DNA of 64,000 bases, from NCBI GenBank assembly GCA_029194665.1, contig JARFXO010000003.1, positions 124,001 to 188,000 on the forward strand. The letters are read 5' to 3'. The stretch's first letter is position 1. Each line of letters starts with the position of its first letter. The notes beneath the pieces were generated by a model, which saw nothing but the letters and a program-made list of their open reading frames with translations, ran no database searches and was not told the origin of the DNA. The stretch is from Nitrospira sp. (lineage in GTDB: Bacteria; Nitrospirota; Nitrospiria; Nitrospirales; Nitrospiraceae). Both the position numbers and the translations under genes were made by a program. Positions 43,926 to 54,199 of the stretch are shown here, in pieces.

Positions 43926-44408
43926 GTGAAGTGCACATCGACTCGTTTTGGATCATTCGAAGTCCGCGCCGAAAGCATCTTGACGTTTCCTTCAGGGCTG
44001 CTCGGTTTTCCTGAGCAGCAGCGGTATGTCATGCTGGATCATGACACCGATGCCCCCTTCAAGTGGCTTCAATCGGTTGAAGAATCGACGCTGGCATTTG
44101 TGATCATGGATCCTGCCCTGTTTCATCCAGGTTATCAGGTCGACGTTCCCACCGACGCCTGGGCTGAAATCAGAGCGAGGGAGAGAGAAGATCTCGCGCT
44201 GGTTGTGATTTTGACCATCCCATCCGACGACCCAGGTCGGATCACCGCCAATTTGCGAGGACCGCTGGTCATCAGCCACAAGACCAAACTCGGAAAGCAG
44301 TTAGTGCTCTCGGAAGATTTTCCCACCCGGCACCCCTTGTTTCCCGTCTCCGGACCTTCATCATCCGAGATGGCGCAAGCCTCTCACCCTGTAGAATGTC
44401 GCGTCTAG
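43926..44408 (+). CDS. fliW: Flagellar assembly factor FliW, 160 aa
   Basis: Binds CsrA or flagellin in a partner switch that tunes flagellin synthesis. Family motifs are clear (ILTFPSGLLGFPEQQRYVML, PFKWLQSVEESTLAFVIMDP, and TANLRGPLVISHKTKLGKQL). The start is taken as GTG 43926 after the csrA stop; the frame is open to TTG 43905. Confidence 0.93.
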   Translation: MKCTSTRFGSFEVRAESILTFPSGLLGFPEQQRYVMLDHDTDAPFKWLQSVEESTLAFVIMDPALFHPGYQVDVPTDAWAEIRAREREDLALVVILTIPSDDPGRITANLRGPLVISHKTKLGKQLVLSEDFPTRHPLFPVSGPSSSEMAQASHPVECRV

Positions 44409-44678
44409 ACGATACGCACCCTGACTGTTCTGATACTCCTGTAGTTCACGAACCTCCTGCGACCGAATGTCTAGCCTGATTTGGCAGGTCTGGCTTCGGA
44501 ATGATTGCTTTCTCGGATGAAAAGCGGTAAGCACTCTCGATGGGTTCATTCCGATCAATTGATTTCGGAAGAGCTTTGGGCATGCGCACTCTCATTCAAG
44601 ACAGGTACTTCGTGTAAGATTCACCTCGCTGCCGTTATTGGTAAGCCGTTTGTAGATACGATGAGGACGAAATCTGAA

Positions 44679-45965
44679 ATGAGTGAACCAACCATCATTT
44701 GTCCAAGCTGCAAGACAGAGATCAAGCTGACCGAGTCGCTTGCTGCTCCACTGATCGAATCTACACGCCGCGAGTACGAAAAACGCCTCGCTCAGAAAGA
44801 TGCCGATGTGGCGAAACGCGATGCAGCCTTACGTGAGCGGGAGGAAGTTCTTTCCAAATCCCAGCAGGCACTCGATGAGCAGGTGGCTGAGAAACTCATG
44901 CACGAGCGAGGCAGGATTGCGATCGAGGAGGGGAAGAAGGCGAAGCTCGCTTTACAAAATGACCTCGACCAAAAGGCCAAAGAAGTTGCTGATCTGAACG
45001 ACATTCTGAGGCAACGGGACACGAAGCTGGCCGAGGCGCAGAAGGCACAGGCCGATCTCCTCCGAAAGCAGCGAGAATTGGATGATGCCAAGCGCGAGCT
45101 GGATCTGACCGTCGAGAAGCGAGTCCAGGAAGGGCTCGCTGTGACAAGGGAACAAGCTAAGAAAGAAGCCGAGGAAGGGCTGAAACTAAAGGTATTGGAG
45201 AAAGAACAAACTATTGCCTCGATGCAGAAGCAGATTGAGGAGCTGAAACGAAAGGCTGAACAGGGATCTCAGCAGTTGCAGGGGGAAGTGCAGGAATTGG
45301 AGTTGGAAGCGCTCCTTCGCACCAAATTTCCGAGAGACACAATCGAGCCGGTTCCCAAAGGGGAACATGGCGGAGACGCGCTTCAGCGTGTCGTGGGGAC
45401 AAACGGTCAGTCCTGCGGGACCATTATCTGGGAATCGAAACGCACCAAGAATTGGAGCGATGGCTGGCTCGCGAAGTTGCGCGAAGACCAGCGGGCTGCC
45501 AAAGCCGAGATTGCAGTCATCGTCAGCCAATCGCTCCCGAAGGAAGTCGAAACCTTTGGCTTGGTCGAAAACGTGTGGGTCACCCACACGAAGACGGTAC
45601 TTCCTCTCGCCCTGACGCTCCGCCAGACGCTCATCGAAGTCGCCTCGGCTCGCCAAGCCTCGGAGGGTCAGCAAACCAAAACGGAAATGATCTATCAATA
45701 CCTGACAGGCCCACGCTTCCGTCAGCGAGTCGAAGCCATCGTCGAGGCCTTCTCTTCGATGCAGGAGGATCTCGATAGAGAGAAGAAGGCGATCATCAAA
45801 CAATGGGCCAAGAGGGAAGAACAGATTGATCGAGTCATGCAGGCCACGGCTGGGATGTACGGAGATCTGCAGGGGATTGCCGGGAAGACGATCCAGGAAA
45901 TAGAAGGGCTTGAGCTACCTCTCTTGGAGAGCGACTCTGCGAGCAAAGGTTTCACTTCGGAGTAA
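44679..45965 (+). CDS. DUF2130 protein: coiled coil plus nuclease-like domain
   Basis: N-terminus has a CPSC motif (about residues 8-11) as in a half zinc ribbon. A long coiled coil follows (about 25-215, highly Lys/Glu/Ala-rich). The C-terminal DUF2130 domain begins near residue 220. It carries HGGDALQRVVGTNGQSCGTI and IWESKRTKNWSDGWLAKLRE; the spaced D...E-x-K resembles the PD-(D/E)xK nuclease core. The role is unknown; a nucleic-acid-related or defence role is inferred. The ATG at 44679 is the likely start, ATG 44661 the alternative. It lies 9 bp before the large ATPase gene, suggesting a pair. Confidence 0.75.
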   Translation: MSEPTIICPSCKTEIKLTESLAAPLIESTRREYEKRLAQKDADVAKRDAALREREEVLSKSQQALDEQVAEKLMHERGRIAIEEGKKAKLALQNDLDQKAKEVADLNDILRQRDTKLAEAQKAQADLLRKQRELDDAKRELDLTVEKRVQEGLAVTREQAKKEAEEGLKLKVLEKEQTIASMQKQIEELKRKAEQGSQQLQGEVQELELEALLRTKFPRDTIEPVPKGEHGGDALQRVVGTNGQSCGTIIWESKRTKNWSDGWLAKLREDQRAAKAEIAVIVSQSLPKEVETFGLVENVWVTHTKTVLPLALTLRQTLIEVASARQASEGQQTKTEMIYQYLTGPRFRQRVEAIVEAFSSMQEDLDREKKAIIKQWAKREEQIDRVMQATAGMYGDLQGIAGKTIQEIEGLELPLLESDSASKGFTSE

Positions 45966-45974
45966 TTGCGAATC

Positions 45975-48900
45975 ATGTCCGAAAAGCAGAAACATGAGCG
46001 AGGCGCTGAGTGGAGACAATGGGATCTCCATATTCACTCGCCTGCATCATTTCACTGGCAAGGTACGCGGTTCGAATCCACTCCTGGCTCCAAGAAGAAT
46101 CAAGATCTGACTGATGAAATGATCGCGGCATTAAATGCAGCTGAACCGGCTGTGTATGCCATCATGGATTATTGGACGTTCGAAGGTTGGTTTACTCTAA
46201 AGAGGAGATTGCAGCAATCGGAATCGCACAAGCTTACAAAGACAGTGTTTCCAGGTATTGAATTGAGATTAGCCGCTCCAACCCCCTGCCGCCTAAATGC
46301 CCACGTATTGTTCTCTGATCAGATTGACGAGCAGGTTCTTCACGACTTTAAGTCTGCGCTTCAAGTGGAAATTATTAACAGGCCGCTATCTGACAGCTCA
46401 CTTATCGATCTCGCTCGAAAAGTCAGCGAAGACAAATTGAAAGTCCACGGCTTCAAGAAAACCAAGATAGATGGCGACGACCAGAGCGCCCTTTTCGCAG
46501 GTGCAACGATCGCCGAGATAAACTGTGAAAGCTATAAAAAGGCTATCGAAAAGGTACCGAAGGGTCAGGCGATCGGCTTCATGCCCTATGACACGAGTGA
46601 TGGTCTTTCGGAAGTCAAATGGCAGGATCATTATGCTTACTTCTTGAGGCTATTCACCTCGTCGCCAATTTTCGAGACTCGCAACGGTGACCTCCGAGGA
46701 GCATTCGTGGGTGAGGAAACTCCAGGTAATTCAAAATGGATAAAAAGCTTTCAGGCTAGCTTGGGCCAGCCAAGACTGGCTGTGTCCGGCAGTGACGCCC
46801 ATCGTTTCGTGGGGGACGCTGGTAACAACGATAAGCGCGGCTACGGCGCTTTTCCCTCCTCTAAAGTGACTTGGATTAAGGCAGACCCCACCTTTCTGGG
46901 ATTGCTTCAAGCGGTAAAGGAACCAGCAAAGCGTTCTTTCATCGGTACGCGCCCACCCAAGTTGCTAGAGGTTGAACAAAACAAGACTTACTTTATCGAT
47001 AGAGTCGAAGTTAGTAAGAACACAGGTTCATCCGTAGCGGACGACTGGCTCTCAAGTTGTAATCTGTCCTTAAGCCCAGATTTGGTTGCAATCATAGGCA
47101 ACAAGGGAAGTGGTAAGAGCGCACTCGCAGACGTAATCGCACTTCTCGGAGACTCCAAACAAAATCATCATTTCTCTTTTCTTTCGCCCAAACGTTTTCG
47201 TGCGAAGCCGAAAGAGCTGGCAAAGCACTTCAAAGGGCAAATGACTTGGTGCGATCAATCCAAAAGCAAGGCGAAGGCGCTATCTGAAGATCCTGAACCC
47301 ACAGCCGTAGAGCTTGTGCGATATATTCCACAGGCCCACTTCGAAAAGCTATGTAACGACCATGTGTCTGGGCAATCGGACGTTTTCGAGAATGAGCTTA
47401 GGGCTGTAATTTTTGACCATACGGGTGTCGCTATCCGTCAGAAAGCACTCGATTTCAGTCAACTCATTGAGCAACAAGAAAGTAGCTACAGAGATCAACT
47501 AAGCGAGTATCGCAAAGAATTGAGGCGCTTGAATCAGGAAATTGAAACGATTGAAGCGCAGCTTCAACCAGGCGTCAGGAAGTCCCTTGAAGAATTGCTA
47601 ACTCTTAAAAAGAAGCAGATCGAAGAGCATAGGAAAATCTCTCCGAAGGCGGAGCCTAAACCCTCGGAGCAATTAACAGTCGAGCAGCAACAAGCCGCCA
47701 CTGCCCTCGAGAACATTGATAACCAACTCAAGGCAATTGAAGTTCGAGAACGCACCGCGACAACAACAACTGCTAATCTGACAGCAAAAGCACAGGCAGT
47801 ACAATCGCTCCGAGAGCGGCTTCGCATCCTCCAGCGCCAATTCAAAACGTTTCAGCAAGAGACGAGTTCCGACTTGCAAACACTCGGCTTGGAACTGTCT
47901 GCAATCGCCACATTAACCATTAACGAGGGACCACTTGATAAAGTGATCCAAGAAATCGCTCTCGAACGAAAAGGGCTCGATGAGAAGACTGAGGCGGATA
48001 CACAGGAAAAGCAACAGCTGCTGGAGAAGCAATTGCTTCTCAATACAGAGTTGAACGAGCCGCAGCTTCGATACCAGCAAAGCCTAAGAGCCATCCAGGC
48101 GTGGCAGGAGAAGCTTGCTGAATTGACTGGCGCCGGTGATGTCCCGGATACGTTAAAGGGAGTTGAAGCAAGAATTACTCAGTTAGAACAACTACCTTCA
48201 GCGTTGACAGATCGGAGGACGAAACGCCTCCGAATGGCAGGAGAAATCTTTGATATTCTGGAAGCTCAACGTAAGGCTCGCGAGGAGCTGTTCAAGCCTG
48301 TACAAGATCTAATTCAAAGTAACCGGTTGATTCGTGATGAATACAAACTTCAATTTCAAGCTACTCTCGGCGGATCGACCGATGCGCTATCTACAGCTCT
48401 CTTTACGCTCATCAAGCAAAATGCTGGTGAGTTCAAGGGCGACGAAGAAAGCCATGCTGCTGTAAAGCGAGTTGCGGAGAAGCTAGATCTCAGCAAGAGG
48501 GACCAAGCGCTCCAATTTGTTACTGAATTACATGACAAGATCGTTGCAGCAGCCAACGGTGGGAATCCGAGCATTGTTGGGATCTCATCGATTCTTCGAA
48601 CAGCGAAAGCCCCAAGCGGAGTAAACAAGACATCTGTGGACGTCTACGATCTAATCTTTGGGCTCTCCTTTCTAGAGCCTCGCTACTCCCTCTTGTTCCA
48701 AGATACTCAGATTGAGCAGCTGTCGCCCGGTCAGCGCGGAGCGCTCCTGCTCATCTTCTATTTGCTAGTTGATAAGGGTCGCAATCCCATCATCTTGGAT
48801 CAACCAGAAGAAAATCTGGATAACGAAACCGTGGTTAATCTCTTAGTGCCGGTGCTTAATGAGGCTAAGAAGAAGCGGCAAATATTTATGGTGACTCACA

Positions 48901-49085
48901 ATCCCAATTTGGCCGTAGTATGCGATGCGGAGCAGGTGATCTATTGCTCATTTGACCGGAAACAGTCGTCCAAGATTACATACGTGTCAGGCTCAATTGA
49001 AAACCCAATAATTAACGTCCATGTCGTTAACGTGCTCGAAGGTACGAAGCCAGCTTTTGATAACCGCCGCAGCAAGTATCACTAA
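45975..49085 (+). CDS. PHP-domain plus SMC-like ATPase (TrlF-like), 1036 aa
   Basis: The N-terminus resembles a PHP-type metallo-phosphoesterase: WDLHIHSPASFHW (H19, H21), a later GIELR, and SGSDAHR near residue 275. An ABC/SMC-like ATPase follows with Walker A GNKGSGKSALADV (about 374), a long coiled coil (about 490-800), signature QLSPGQRGALLLIFY (about 914) and Walker B NPIILDQPEENLDN (about 938), then FMVTHNPNLAVV. This layout is that of proteins I know as TrlF-family ATPases, found in defence or mobile islands. The gene is visibly AT-richer than its neighbours, which suggests transfer. Substrate unknown. Confidence 0.8.
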   Translation: MSEKQKHERGAEWRQWDLHIHSPASFHWQGTRFESTPGSKKNQDLTDEMIAALNAAEPAVYAIMDYWTFEGWFTLKRRLQQSESHKLTKTVFPGIELRLAAPTPCRLNAHVLFSDQIDEQVLHDFKSALQVEIINRPLSDSSLIDLARKVSEDKLKVHGFKKTKIDGDDQSALFAGATIAEINCESYKKAIEKVPKGQAIGFMPYDTSDGLSEVKWQDHYAYFLRLFTSSPIFETRNGDLRGAFVGEETPGNSKWIKSFQASLGQPRLAVSGSDAHRFVGDAGNNDKRGYGAFPSSKVTWIKADPTFLGLLQAVKEPAKRSFIGTRPPKLLEVEQNKTYFIDRVEVSKNTGSSVADDWLSSCNLSLSPDLVAIIGNKGSGKSALADVIALLGDSKQNHHFSFLSPKRFRAKPKELAKHFKGQMTWCDQSKSKAKALSEDPEPTAVELVRYIPQAHFEKLCNDHVSGQSDVFENELRAVIFDHTGVAIRQKALDFSQLIEQQESSYRDQLSEYRKELRRLNQEIETIEAQLQPGVRKSLEELLTLKKKQIEEHRKISPKAEPKPSEQLTVEQQQAATALENIDNQLKAIEVRERTATTTTANLTAKAQAVQSLRERLRILQRQFKTFQQETSSDLQTLGLELSAIATLTINEGPLDKVIQEIALERKGLDEKTEADTQEKQQLLEKQLLLNTELNEPQLRYQQSLRAIQAWQEKLAELTGAGDVPDTLKGVEARITQLEQLPSALTDRRTKRLRMAGEIFDILEAQRKAREELFKPVQDLIQSNRLIRDEYKLQFQATLGGSTDALSTALFTLIKQNAGEFKGDEESHAAVKRVAEKLDLSKRDQALQFVTELHDKIVAAANGGNPSIVGISSILRTAKAPSGVNKTSVDVYDLIFGLSFLEPRYSLLFQDTQIEQLSPGQRGALLLIFYLLVDKGRNPIILDQPEENLDNETVVNLLVPVLNEAKKKRQIFMVTHNPNLAVVCDAEQVIYCSFDRKQSSKITYVSGSIENPIINVHVVNVLEGTKPAFDNRRSKYH

Positions 49086-49293
49086 GATCGTGAAGGAACT
49101 CCGGCTCAAGCTGGAGCCGCGCATCCTGCTGGAGGACCCAGAGAAGTCTTATCACATCCCGCACAGAGTCACGGGCCGCGACATATTACGACAACCGACT
49201 CATCGTGTGGGAGAACGAGCCCGGCCCTAGGGGCCAAGCGACATCATTTTTCTCATCATGGAGTGAGTTCAGAACCGAATGGAGGAAAGGGGA

Positions 49294-49527
49294 ATGAGTA
49301 AAGCATTGCTCAAAATCGAACGCGAAGCGGTTCGTTTGTCGGCAAAGGACCGGGAAGTTCTGGCTGAACGTTTGATGCGAAGTGTGACACAAGAGCCGTT
49401 GACCCAGGTGGAGGAAGCTTGGGTAGAGGAGGCCGAGCGCCGGTTTTCCGCTTGGCGACGTGGGACACGAAAAGGGGTGCCGGTCGAACGGGCATTCAAA
49501 CAGATTCGCAAGGATCTGGGTTGGTGA
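49294..49527 (+). CDS. Antitoxin of an addiction module (Unstab_antitox-like), 77 aa
   Basis: Short helical protein (MSKALLKIEREAVRLSAKDR, VLAERLMRS, VEEAWVEEAERRFSAWRRGT) of the addiction-module family that precedes ParE/RelE toxins. The ATG at 49294 has ggaggaaagg upstream. It overlaps the toxin start (GTGA). Confidence 0.8.
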   Translation: MSKALLKIEREAVRLSAKDREVLAERLMRSVTQEPLTQVEEAWVEEAERRFSAWRRGTRKGVPVERAFKQIRKDLGW

Positions 49528-49829
49528 AACTCCTCGTTGACCCCGAAGCGCTGGCGGAAGCGCGAAACGCCGCCGCGTTCTACGAGGACAGTCAGCCCGG
49601 TTTGGGGAAGGCATTCCTAGCCGACGTCGAGGCGGCAACCGAGGAGATTGTCCGGCATCCGCTCATGTGGCGCAAGATCAAGGGACGGTTCCGCAGGTAT
49701 CTGATCCCACGGTTTCCCTATGGCCTGATTTATGCCGTACAAGGCAAGACGGTCTATGTCGCGGCTGTTATGCACCTCAAGCGCAAGCCCGGGTACTGGA
49801 CCGCGAGAACCAGAAGGTCCCTTTCGTGA
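49524..49829 (+). CDS. RelE/ParE-family toxin, 101 aa
   Basis: Compact toxin with the usual elements: AEARNAAAFYEDSQPGLGKA, FLADVEAATEEIVRHPLMWR, RRYLIPRFPYGLIYAVQGKT and VYVAAVMHLKRKPGYW. The start is GTG 49524, overlapping the antitoxin stop by four bases. With the antitoxin it forms a type II module at the edge of the accessory island. Confidence 0.85.
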   Translation: MKLLVDPEALAEARNAAAFYEDSQPGLGKAFLADVEAATEEIVRHPLMWRKIKGRFRRYLIPRFPYGLIYAVQGKTVYVAAVMHLKRKPGYWTARTRRSLS

Positions 49830-50045
49830 GCGATCGCAACGCCAAGCAGAAACTCGAACTCGTCTGGATTAGGAATGAGTTCCGGCCTAAGCTGGAGCCG
49901 CCCAACCCACATCCTCAGCAATGCTGGCAAGGGTGAAAGTATGGGCTCAGTCCCCGCGACGTAATTATGGAACCAAGACACTGGCTGGATTAGTTAGTCA
50001 GTTCGCAATAAAACGATGATGGTCTTAATACACGGCCCGCGTGAC

Positions 50046-52943
50046 TCAGGCGGCTTCCTGGGAGATAGGCTGATATCCCTGCCTGTAGGATTCAAGCACA
50101 CGGACGAGTCGTGCGACTTCTAGTTCGAGCTGCGCGTAGACGGGAGGGGCGTCGTGGAGCGCGTTGAGGCGGCCGACTGCTTCGAGACGACCGGCAGAGA
50201 GCGCGACTTCGGATGCGCAAAGATTTCCGGCTGTGCCTTTGAAAGTGTGTGCCATGCGCTCCACGACGATCGAGTCGGCATCGGCCAGCGCCGTTCTGAT
50301 GTCAGCCAGCATAGTCTGGTGACGATCGAGAAACAGGCGGACGAGTTGAGCGAATAACTCACTGTCGCTCCCGATGTTCTGGTACATTTTTGCAGGATCA
50401 AAAATTCCTCTGGTTGAGTCAGAGGTAGTGAGAATTGGCTGCTGTTTCCCGGGGACCACCACATTGGGTGGTGCGAGTGCCCAACGTGCCAGTGTGCTCC
50501 GTAGTTCCTCCAGTTTAATTGGTTTGGCGAGATAATCGTCCATCCCGATTGCCAAGCAACGCTCGCGATCGCCCTGCATCGCATTGGCGGTGACCGCAAT
50601 AATCGGCATGTGCCGAGTCGATTGTGGAGTCTCGTCTGAACGGTTCGCGCTTCCGTCGGTCGAGTCACGCGAGGCCACCAACGCTTCACCTTCCCGAATG
50701 CGTCGAGTGGTCTCAAATCCATCCATGACGGGCATCTGACAATCCATCAGGATGGCGGCATAGTCCCCCTTGGTGAGGGCAGCCAGCGCCTCTCTACCGT
50801 TTTCGACGACGTCCGGTTTGTAGCCCAGTTTTTCAACCATCCGCACGGCGAGCTTCTGGTTGACCATGTTGTCTTCCACGACCAAAATTCGTCGATGTTG
50901 CACATGCTCCGCGACCATATGCCTGGTGACGAGTTGAGGCACGACGGGGCATGCCTGTGCGTCCTTCGGCGCTTGGCCATCGGGCAACCCGAGCACGGTT
51001 CGTAGGCAATCGCGTAATTCGTCGTGGCGGACTGGTTTCGGCAGGTAGCCCATCGCGCCGGCTTGACGGGCTTGTTCCGCATGACCACGTTGCAGCATCG
51101 AGGTCATCACGACGAGGCGAATCCCTGACCCAGCCGGGTGGCTTTGCAGCTCTCGTGCGAGCTGCAACCCGTCTTTTCCCGGCATGATGACGTCCAAGAT
51201 TGCAAGATCGTACGACACTCCACGCTGCGTTGCCTCGGCGATGCGGTGTAAAGCTGATTCGGCATCCTCCGCGAGTTCGTCAATCATCCCCCAACCTGAA
51301 ACCAGATGGTGGAGGATCAAACGATTCGATTCGTTGTCATCGACGATCAAGACACGCTTTCCGGTAAGATCTCCGGTTGGAAGAATCGCGCGCAGAGAAT
51401 CCGCCTGTTTCTTGAAACGCACGGTGCACCAGAAGGTACTGCCATGCCCCTCGGTACTGCGCACTCCGATCCGTCCACCCATTAACTCCACCAGTTGCTT
51501 GGAAATGGAAAGACCAAGACCGGTCCCTCCGTATTTTCTCGTTGTGGAGCTGTCGGCCTGCACAAATGGACGGAACAGTTTGGCTTGGGTACTCGGATTG
51601 ATTCCGATACCTGTGTCAATGACTTCGAAACGGATGACGGCGGTGTCCGGTAGGTCTTCTTCAAGATAGGCCTGCAGGGTCACCTCGCCCTTGTCGGTGA
51701 ACTTCACCGCGTTGGCGACCAGGTTGGTGAGGACCTGACGGAGGCGGCCTGGGTCGCCTTTGAGTCCCATCGGAACCGCTGCGTGTACCAGTCCGGTCAG
51801 TTCCAATCCTTTCGTTTCCGCCCGCTTGGCGAATTGTGCCAACACCTGCTCCACCGTGGTTCTTAGATTGAAGTCGAGGCACTCCAGTTCCAGCTTACCT
51901 GCCTCGATCTTGCTGCATTCGAGCACGTCGTTTATCAGCTGCAGGAGCGCTTCGCCGCATTGCCGGATAGTCTCCGCGTAGGACTGCTGTTCCGGCGTCA
52001 AGGGCGTCTCCATCAACAGGCTCGTCATACCGATGACCCCATTCATGGGAGTGCGGAGCTCATGACTGACGGTCGCCAGAAATGCCGTCTTGACGCGTGC
52101 CGATTCCTTGGCCTCGTCCAGAGCTTGGTCCAAACGGCGGTTACTCTGGCGAAGCTGGTCGGCGGAGAGTTGGAGCGCCTGCTGTGTCCTGTGGACGCTC
52201 GTCATGTCAGCGGCATAGCCTCGCACGAGCCCATGAGTGAGAACCGGGCAGAAGGTCCATGAAAAACTGGCTTCTGGCAGCACAACTGTCTCGTCATGAA
52301 GCACCTGGCCTGTTGCTAGACAGCGCCGCACGATGTCTGGAAGGGTACGCGGGGCGACGTTGGGAGATCCTTCGAGGCTGTATCCGAATCGAGTAAGCAG
52401 AGAGATCATCGCGGGATTGGCATACAGCAGACTCATCTGCCGGTCCAGTTCGATCATCGGTAAGGGACTTTCCTCCGCGATTGCGACCAGCCGATCGCGA
52501 GCTTGTTTCAATTCCAGTTCATGGGACAAGTCTCGAATACCGACAATCAGCACGGTCTTTCCATTGAACATACTGGGCGCACAAGTCCATTCCACTGGAA
52601 CGGGGCGGGTTGCCTTCCGCAAGATCAGATGTTGTGTCACGGAAGTCGGGCGGCGGTTGTTCAGCACTTCGTTCAGCTGCGCGGTCATGACGGTTGCGTC
52701 CGACTGGGTGAGCATCGACCACAGGGATGGAAAGGATCGGATCGTGGAGGAAGAAAACCGTGGTCCAAGCAACCGATGGCCCTCACGGTTAACGGCCAAT
52801 ACGATGAAATCACTGTCGAGGATGACGGTGGCCAGCGGAAGCCCTTCGAGAAGATCCAGGCCTGTGAAGGTCGTCGGAAGCGAGGCTGCAGGCCGGTGTC
52901 GGTCGCGGTTGCGTTTCCGTTTCCGTCCAGCCGGCTTCATCAT
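50046..52943 (-). CDS. Hybrid sensor histidine kinase with two receivers and Hpt, 965 aa
   Basis: Domains in order: PAS (about 28-140), second PAS (about 150-250), HisKA with H294 (TVSHELRTPMNGVIGM), HATPase_c (NLVANAVKFTDKG; YGGTGLGLSISKQLVELMGG), receiver 1 (RVLIVDDNESNRL; LAILDVIMPGKDG), receiver 2 (RILVVEDNMVNQK; LMDCQMPVMDGFETTR) and a C-terminal Hpt domain (MAHTFKGTAGNLCASEVALS). No membrane helix is apparent, so it is probably a cytoplasmic, BarA-like phosphorelay. The ATG overlaps the HD-GYP stop by four bases, so the two genes are coupled and probably share the sigma-28 promoter. Confidence 0.92.
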   Translation of the reverse strand: MMKPAGRKRKRNRDRHRPAASLPTTFTGLDLLEGLPLATVILDSDFIVLAVNREGHRLLGPRFSSSTIRSFPSLWSMLTQSDATVMTAQLNEVLNNRRPTSVTQHLILRKATRPVPVEWTCAPSMFNGKTVLIVGIRDLSHELELKQARDRLVAIAEESPLPMIELDRQMSLLYANPAMISLLTRFGYSLEGSPNVAPRTLPDIVRRCLATGQVLHDETVVLPEASFSWTFCPVLTHGLVRGYAADMTSVHRTQQALQLSADQLRQSNRRLDQALDEAKESARVKTAFLATVSHELRTPMNGVIGMTSLLMETPLTPEQQSYAETIRQCGEALLQLINDVLECSKIEAGKLELECLDFNLRTTVEQVLAQFAKRAETKGLELTGLVHAAVPMGLKGDPGRLRQVLTNLVANAVKFTDKGEVTLQAYLEEDLPDTAVIRFEVIDTGIGINPSTQAKLFRPFVQADSSTTRKYGGTGLGLSISKQLVELMGGRIGVRSTEGHGSTFWCTVRFKKQADSLRAILPTGDLTGKRVLIVDDNESNRLILHHLVSGWGMIDELAEDAESALHRIAEATQRGVSYDLAILDVIMPGKDGLQLARELQSHPAGSGIRLVVMTSMLQRGHAEQARQAGAMGYLPKPVRHDELRDCLRTVLGLPDGQAPKDAQACPVVPQLVTRHMVAEHVQHRRILVVEDNMVNQKLAVRMVEKLGYKPDVVENGREALAALTKGDYAAILMDCQMPVMDGFETTRRIREGEALVASRDSTDGSANRSDETPQSTRHMPIIAVTANAMQGDRERCLAIGMDDYLAKPIKLEELRSTLARWALAPPNVVVPGKQQPILTTSDSTRGIFDPAKMYQNIGSDSELFAQLVRLFLDRHQTMLADIRTALADADSIVVERMAHTFKGTAGNLCASEVALSAGRLEAVGRLNALHDAPPVYAQLELEVARLVRVLESYRQGYQPISQEAA

Positions 52944-54199
52944 GCGGCCCGTGAGAGGGTTTGATCCAGGTGTATCCCGATGTTGACACGTTCTTGGGCC
53001 GGGTCCAAGACGCGCAGCACGGTTCGGACCTTGCGGTCGGGAGATGGTGTAGCCAGGTCCACCTCGATGGGCGTGGCATAAGAACCTCCATGTGAGTCGG
53101 TCGTGATTTTTATCAGAGGTTTGAGTCGTTGTTGAGGGTTAACTCCGATGACGACCGCCTGTTCGCCGGTATTGAGCTGGATGAGGCTCCCGACCGGATA
53201 GACGCCGATGCTTCGAATCATGAGCTCCACCAGGGATTTTGCGAACTGTCCTCGTTCAGCGGTCAAGAAGAGTTGGCGAACGGCGTCGTGTGGGATCATA
53301 GCCGGGCGTGTGCCGCGCCGACTGACCATGCCGTCATAAACATCGACGATGCCGACGATCTGGGCGAGGCGCGAAATCTGGTCGTTGGCTAGACCGGCTG
53401 GAAACCCGCTTCCATCAGCCCGCTCATGATGTTCCCTGACGATGCGTAAGACATCCTCATGCATGCCGGGATGTTCGGAGAGGAGTGCGACGCCCAGTTT
53501 ACAATGCTGTTCGAGCAGAGTCTTATCTTGTCCGCTGCACTCATCCCGTTTACGAACGAGATTGCGCGGGAGCCGGACATATCCGGTGTCATGGAGCAAC
53601 GCGCCCATGCCGACCTGTTCTTGCGTCGGTTGATCCAACCCGCTCTCAATGGCCACTACAAGGGACAAAATGCAGGTGTCCAACGCATGAGCCGTCAGGG
53701 AGCGGTCGAAGTGCTTAATCTTCTGGATGGCGACCTGCGTAGCCATGGCGGCGCGGTCGCTGAGAACTTGCGCCAACACGTTCGACACGATGGCTTTGGT
53801 CGCTTCGGGAGAAGGAGGAATTCCCCGTTCAAGCTCCTCGAAGATGTGCTCCACCGCTTCTTGAGCCTGTGCGTAGATGACGGTAACGGAATGATCTTCG
53901 GATTTCGCCTCCTGCCTACCTTCGGGTTTTTGGCTCGGAGGAGCTGGGACATCAGGGCTGGTAGAGTGGTGGTTTGCAGCTTGCTGTGTATTCGTCGAGG
54001 ATTCCGATGGGAGGTCGGACCCTTTGCCGGTATCGATGGTCACCATCTTGATCCCATGCTGTTTCATGAGTTGGATGGTCTGCAGATCCTTGATCAGCCG
54101 TTTATGGGAAAGGAACGGAGTTCGGTACCACGGGACATCCATCTCGATGATGAACATGCCTGGTATGAGCTGCTCGATAGGGATACGTTTTGTCGCCAT
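52940..54199 (-). CDS. HD-GYP cyclic-di-GMP phosphodiesterase, 419 aa
   Basis: N-terminal DUF3391-like domain (IPIEQLIPGMFIIEMDVPWY), Ser/Pro linker (about 60-105), then an HD-GYP domain with MGALLHDTGYVRLPR (H203, D204) and HHERADGSGFPAGL (257-270), i.e. the HHExxDGxGYP motif with Phe for Tyr. Metal residues are present, so c-di-GMP hydrolysis is likely. A sigma-28-type promoter lies 70 bp upstream, tying c-di-GMP turnover to late flagellar expression. Confidence 0.9.
   Translation of the reverse strand: MATKRIPIEQLIPGMFIIEMDVPWYRTPFLSHKRLIKDLQTIQLMKQHGIKMVTIDTGKGSDLPSESSTNTQQAANHHSTSPDVPAPPSQKPEGRQEAKSEDHSVTVIYAQAQEAVEHIFEELERGIPPSPEATKAIVSNVLAQVLSDRAAMATQVAIQKIKHFDRSLTAHALDTCILSLVVAIESGLDQPTQEQVGMGALLHDTGYVRLPRNLVRKRDECSGQDKTLLEQHCKLGVALLSEHPGMHEDVLRIVREHHERADGSGFPAGLANDQISRLAQIVGIVDVYDGMVSRRGTRPAMIPHDAVRQLFLTAERGQFAKSLVELMIRSIGVYPVGSLIQLNTGEQAVVIGVNPQQRLKPLIKITTDSHGGSYATPIEVDLATPSPDRKVRTVLRVLDPAQERVNIGIHLDQTLSRAA

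Noticed and set aside
49021..49230. Short frame after the PHP-SMC ATPase gene
   Set aside because: It overlaps the end of that gene in another frame and shows no family features.
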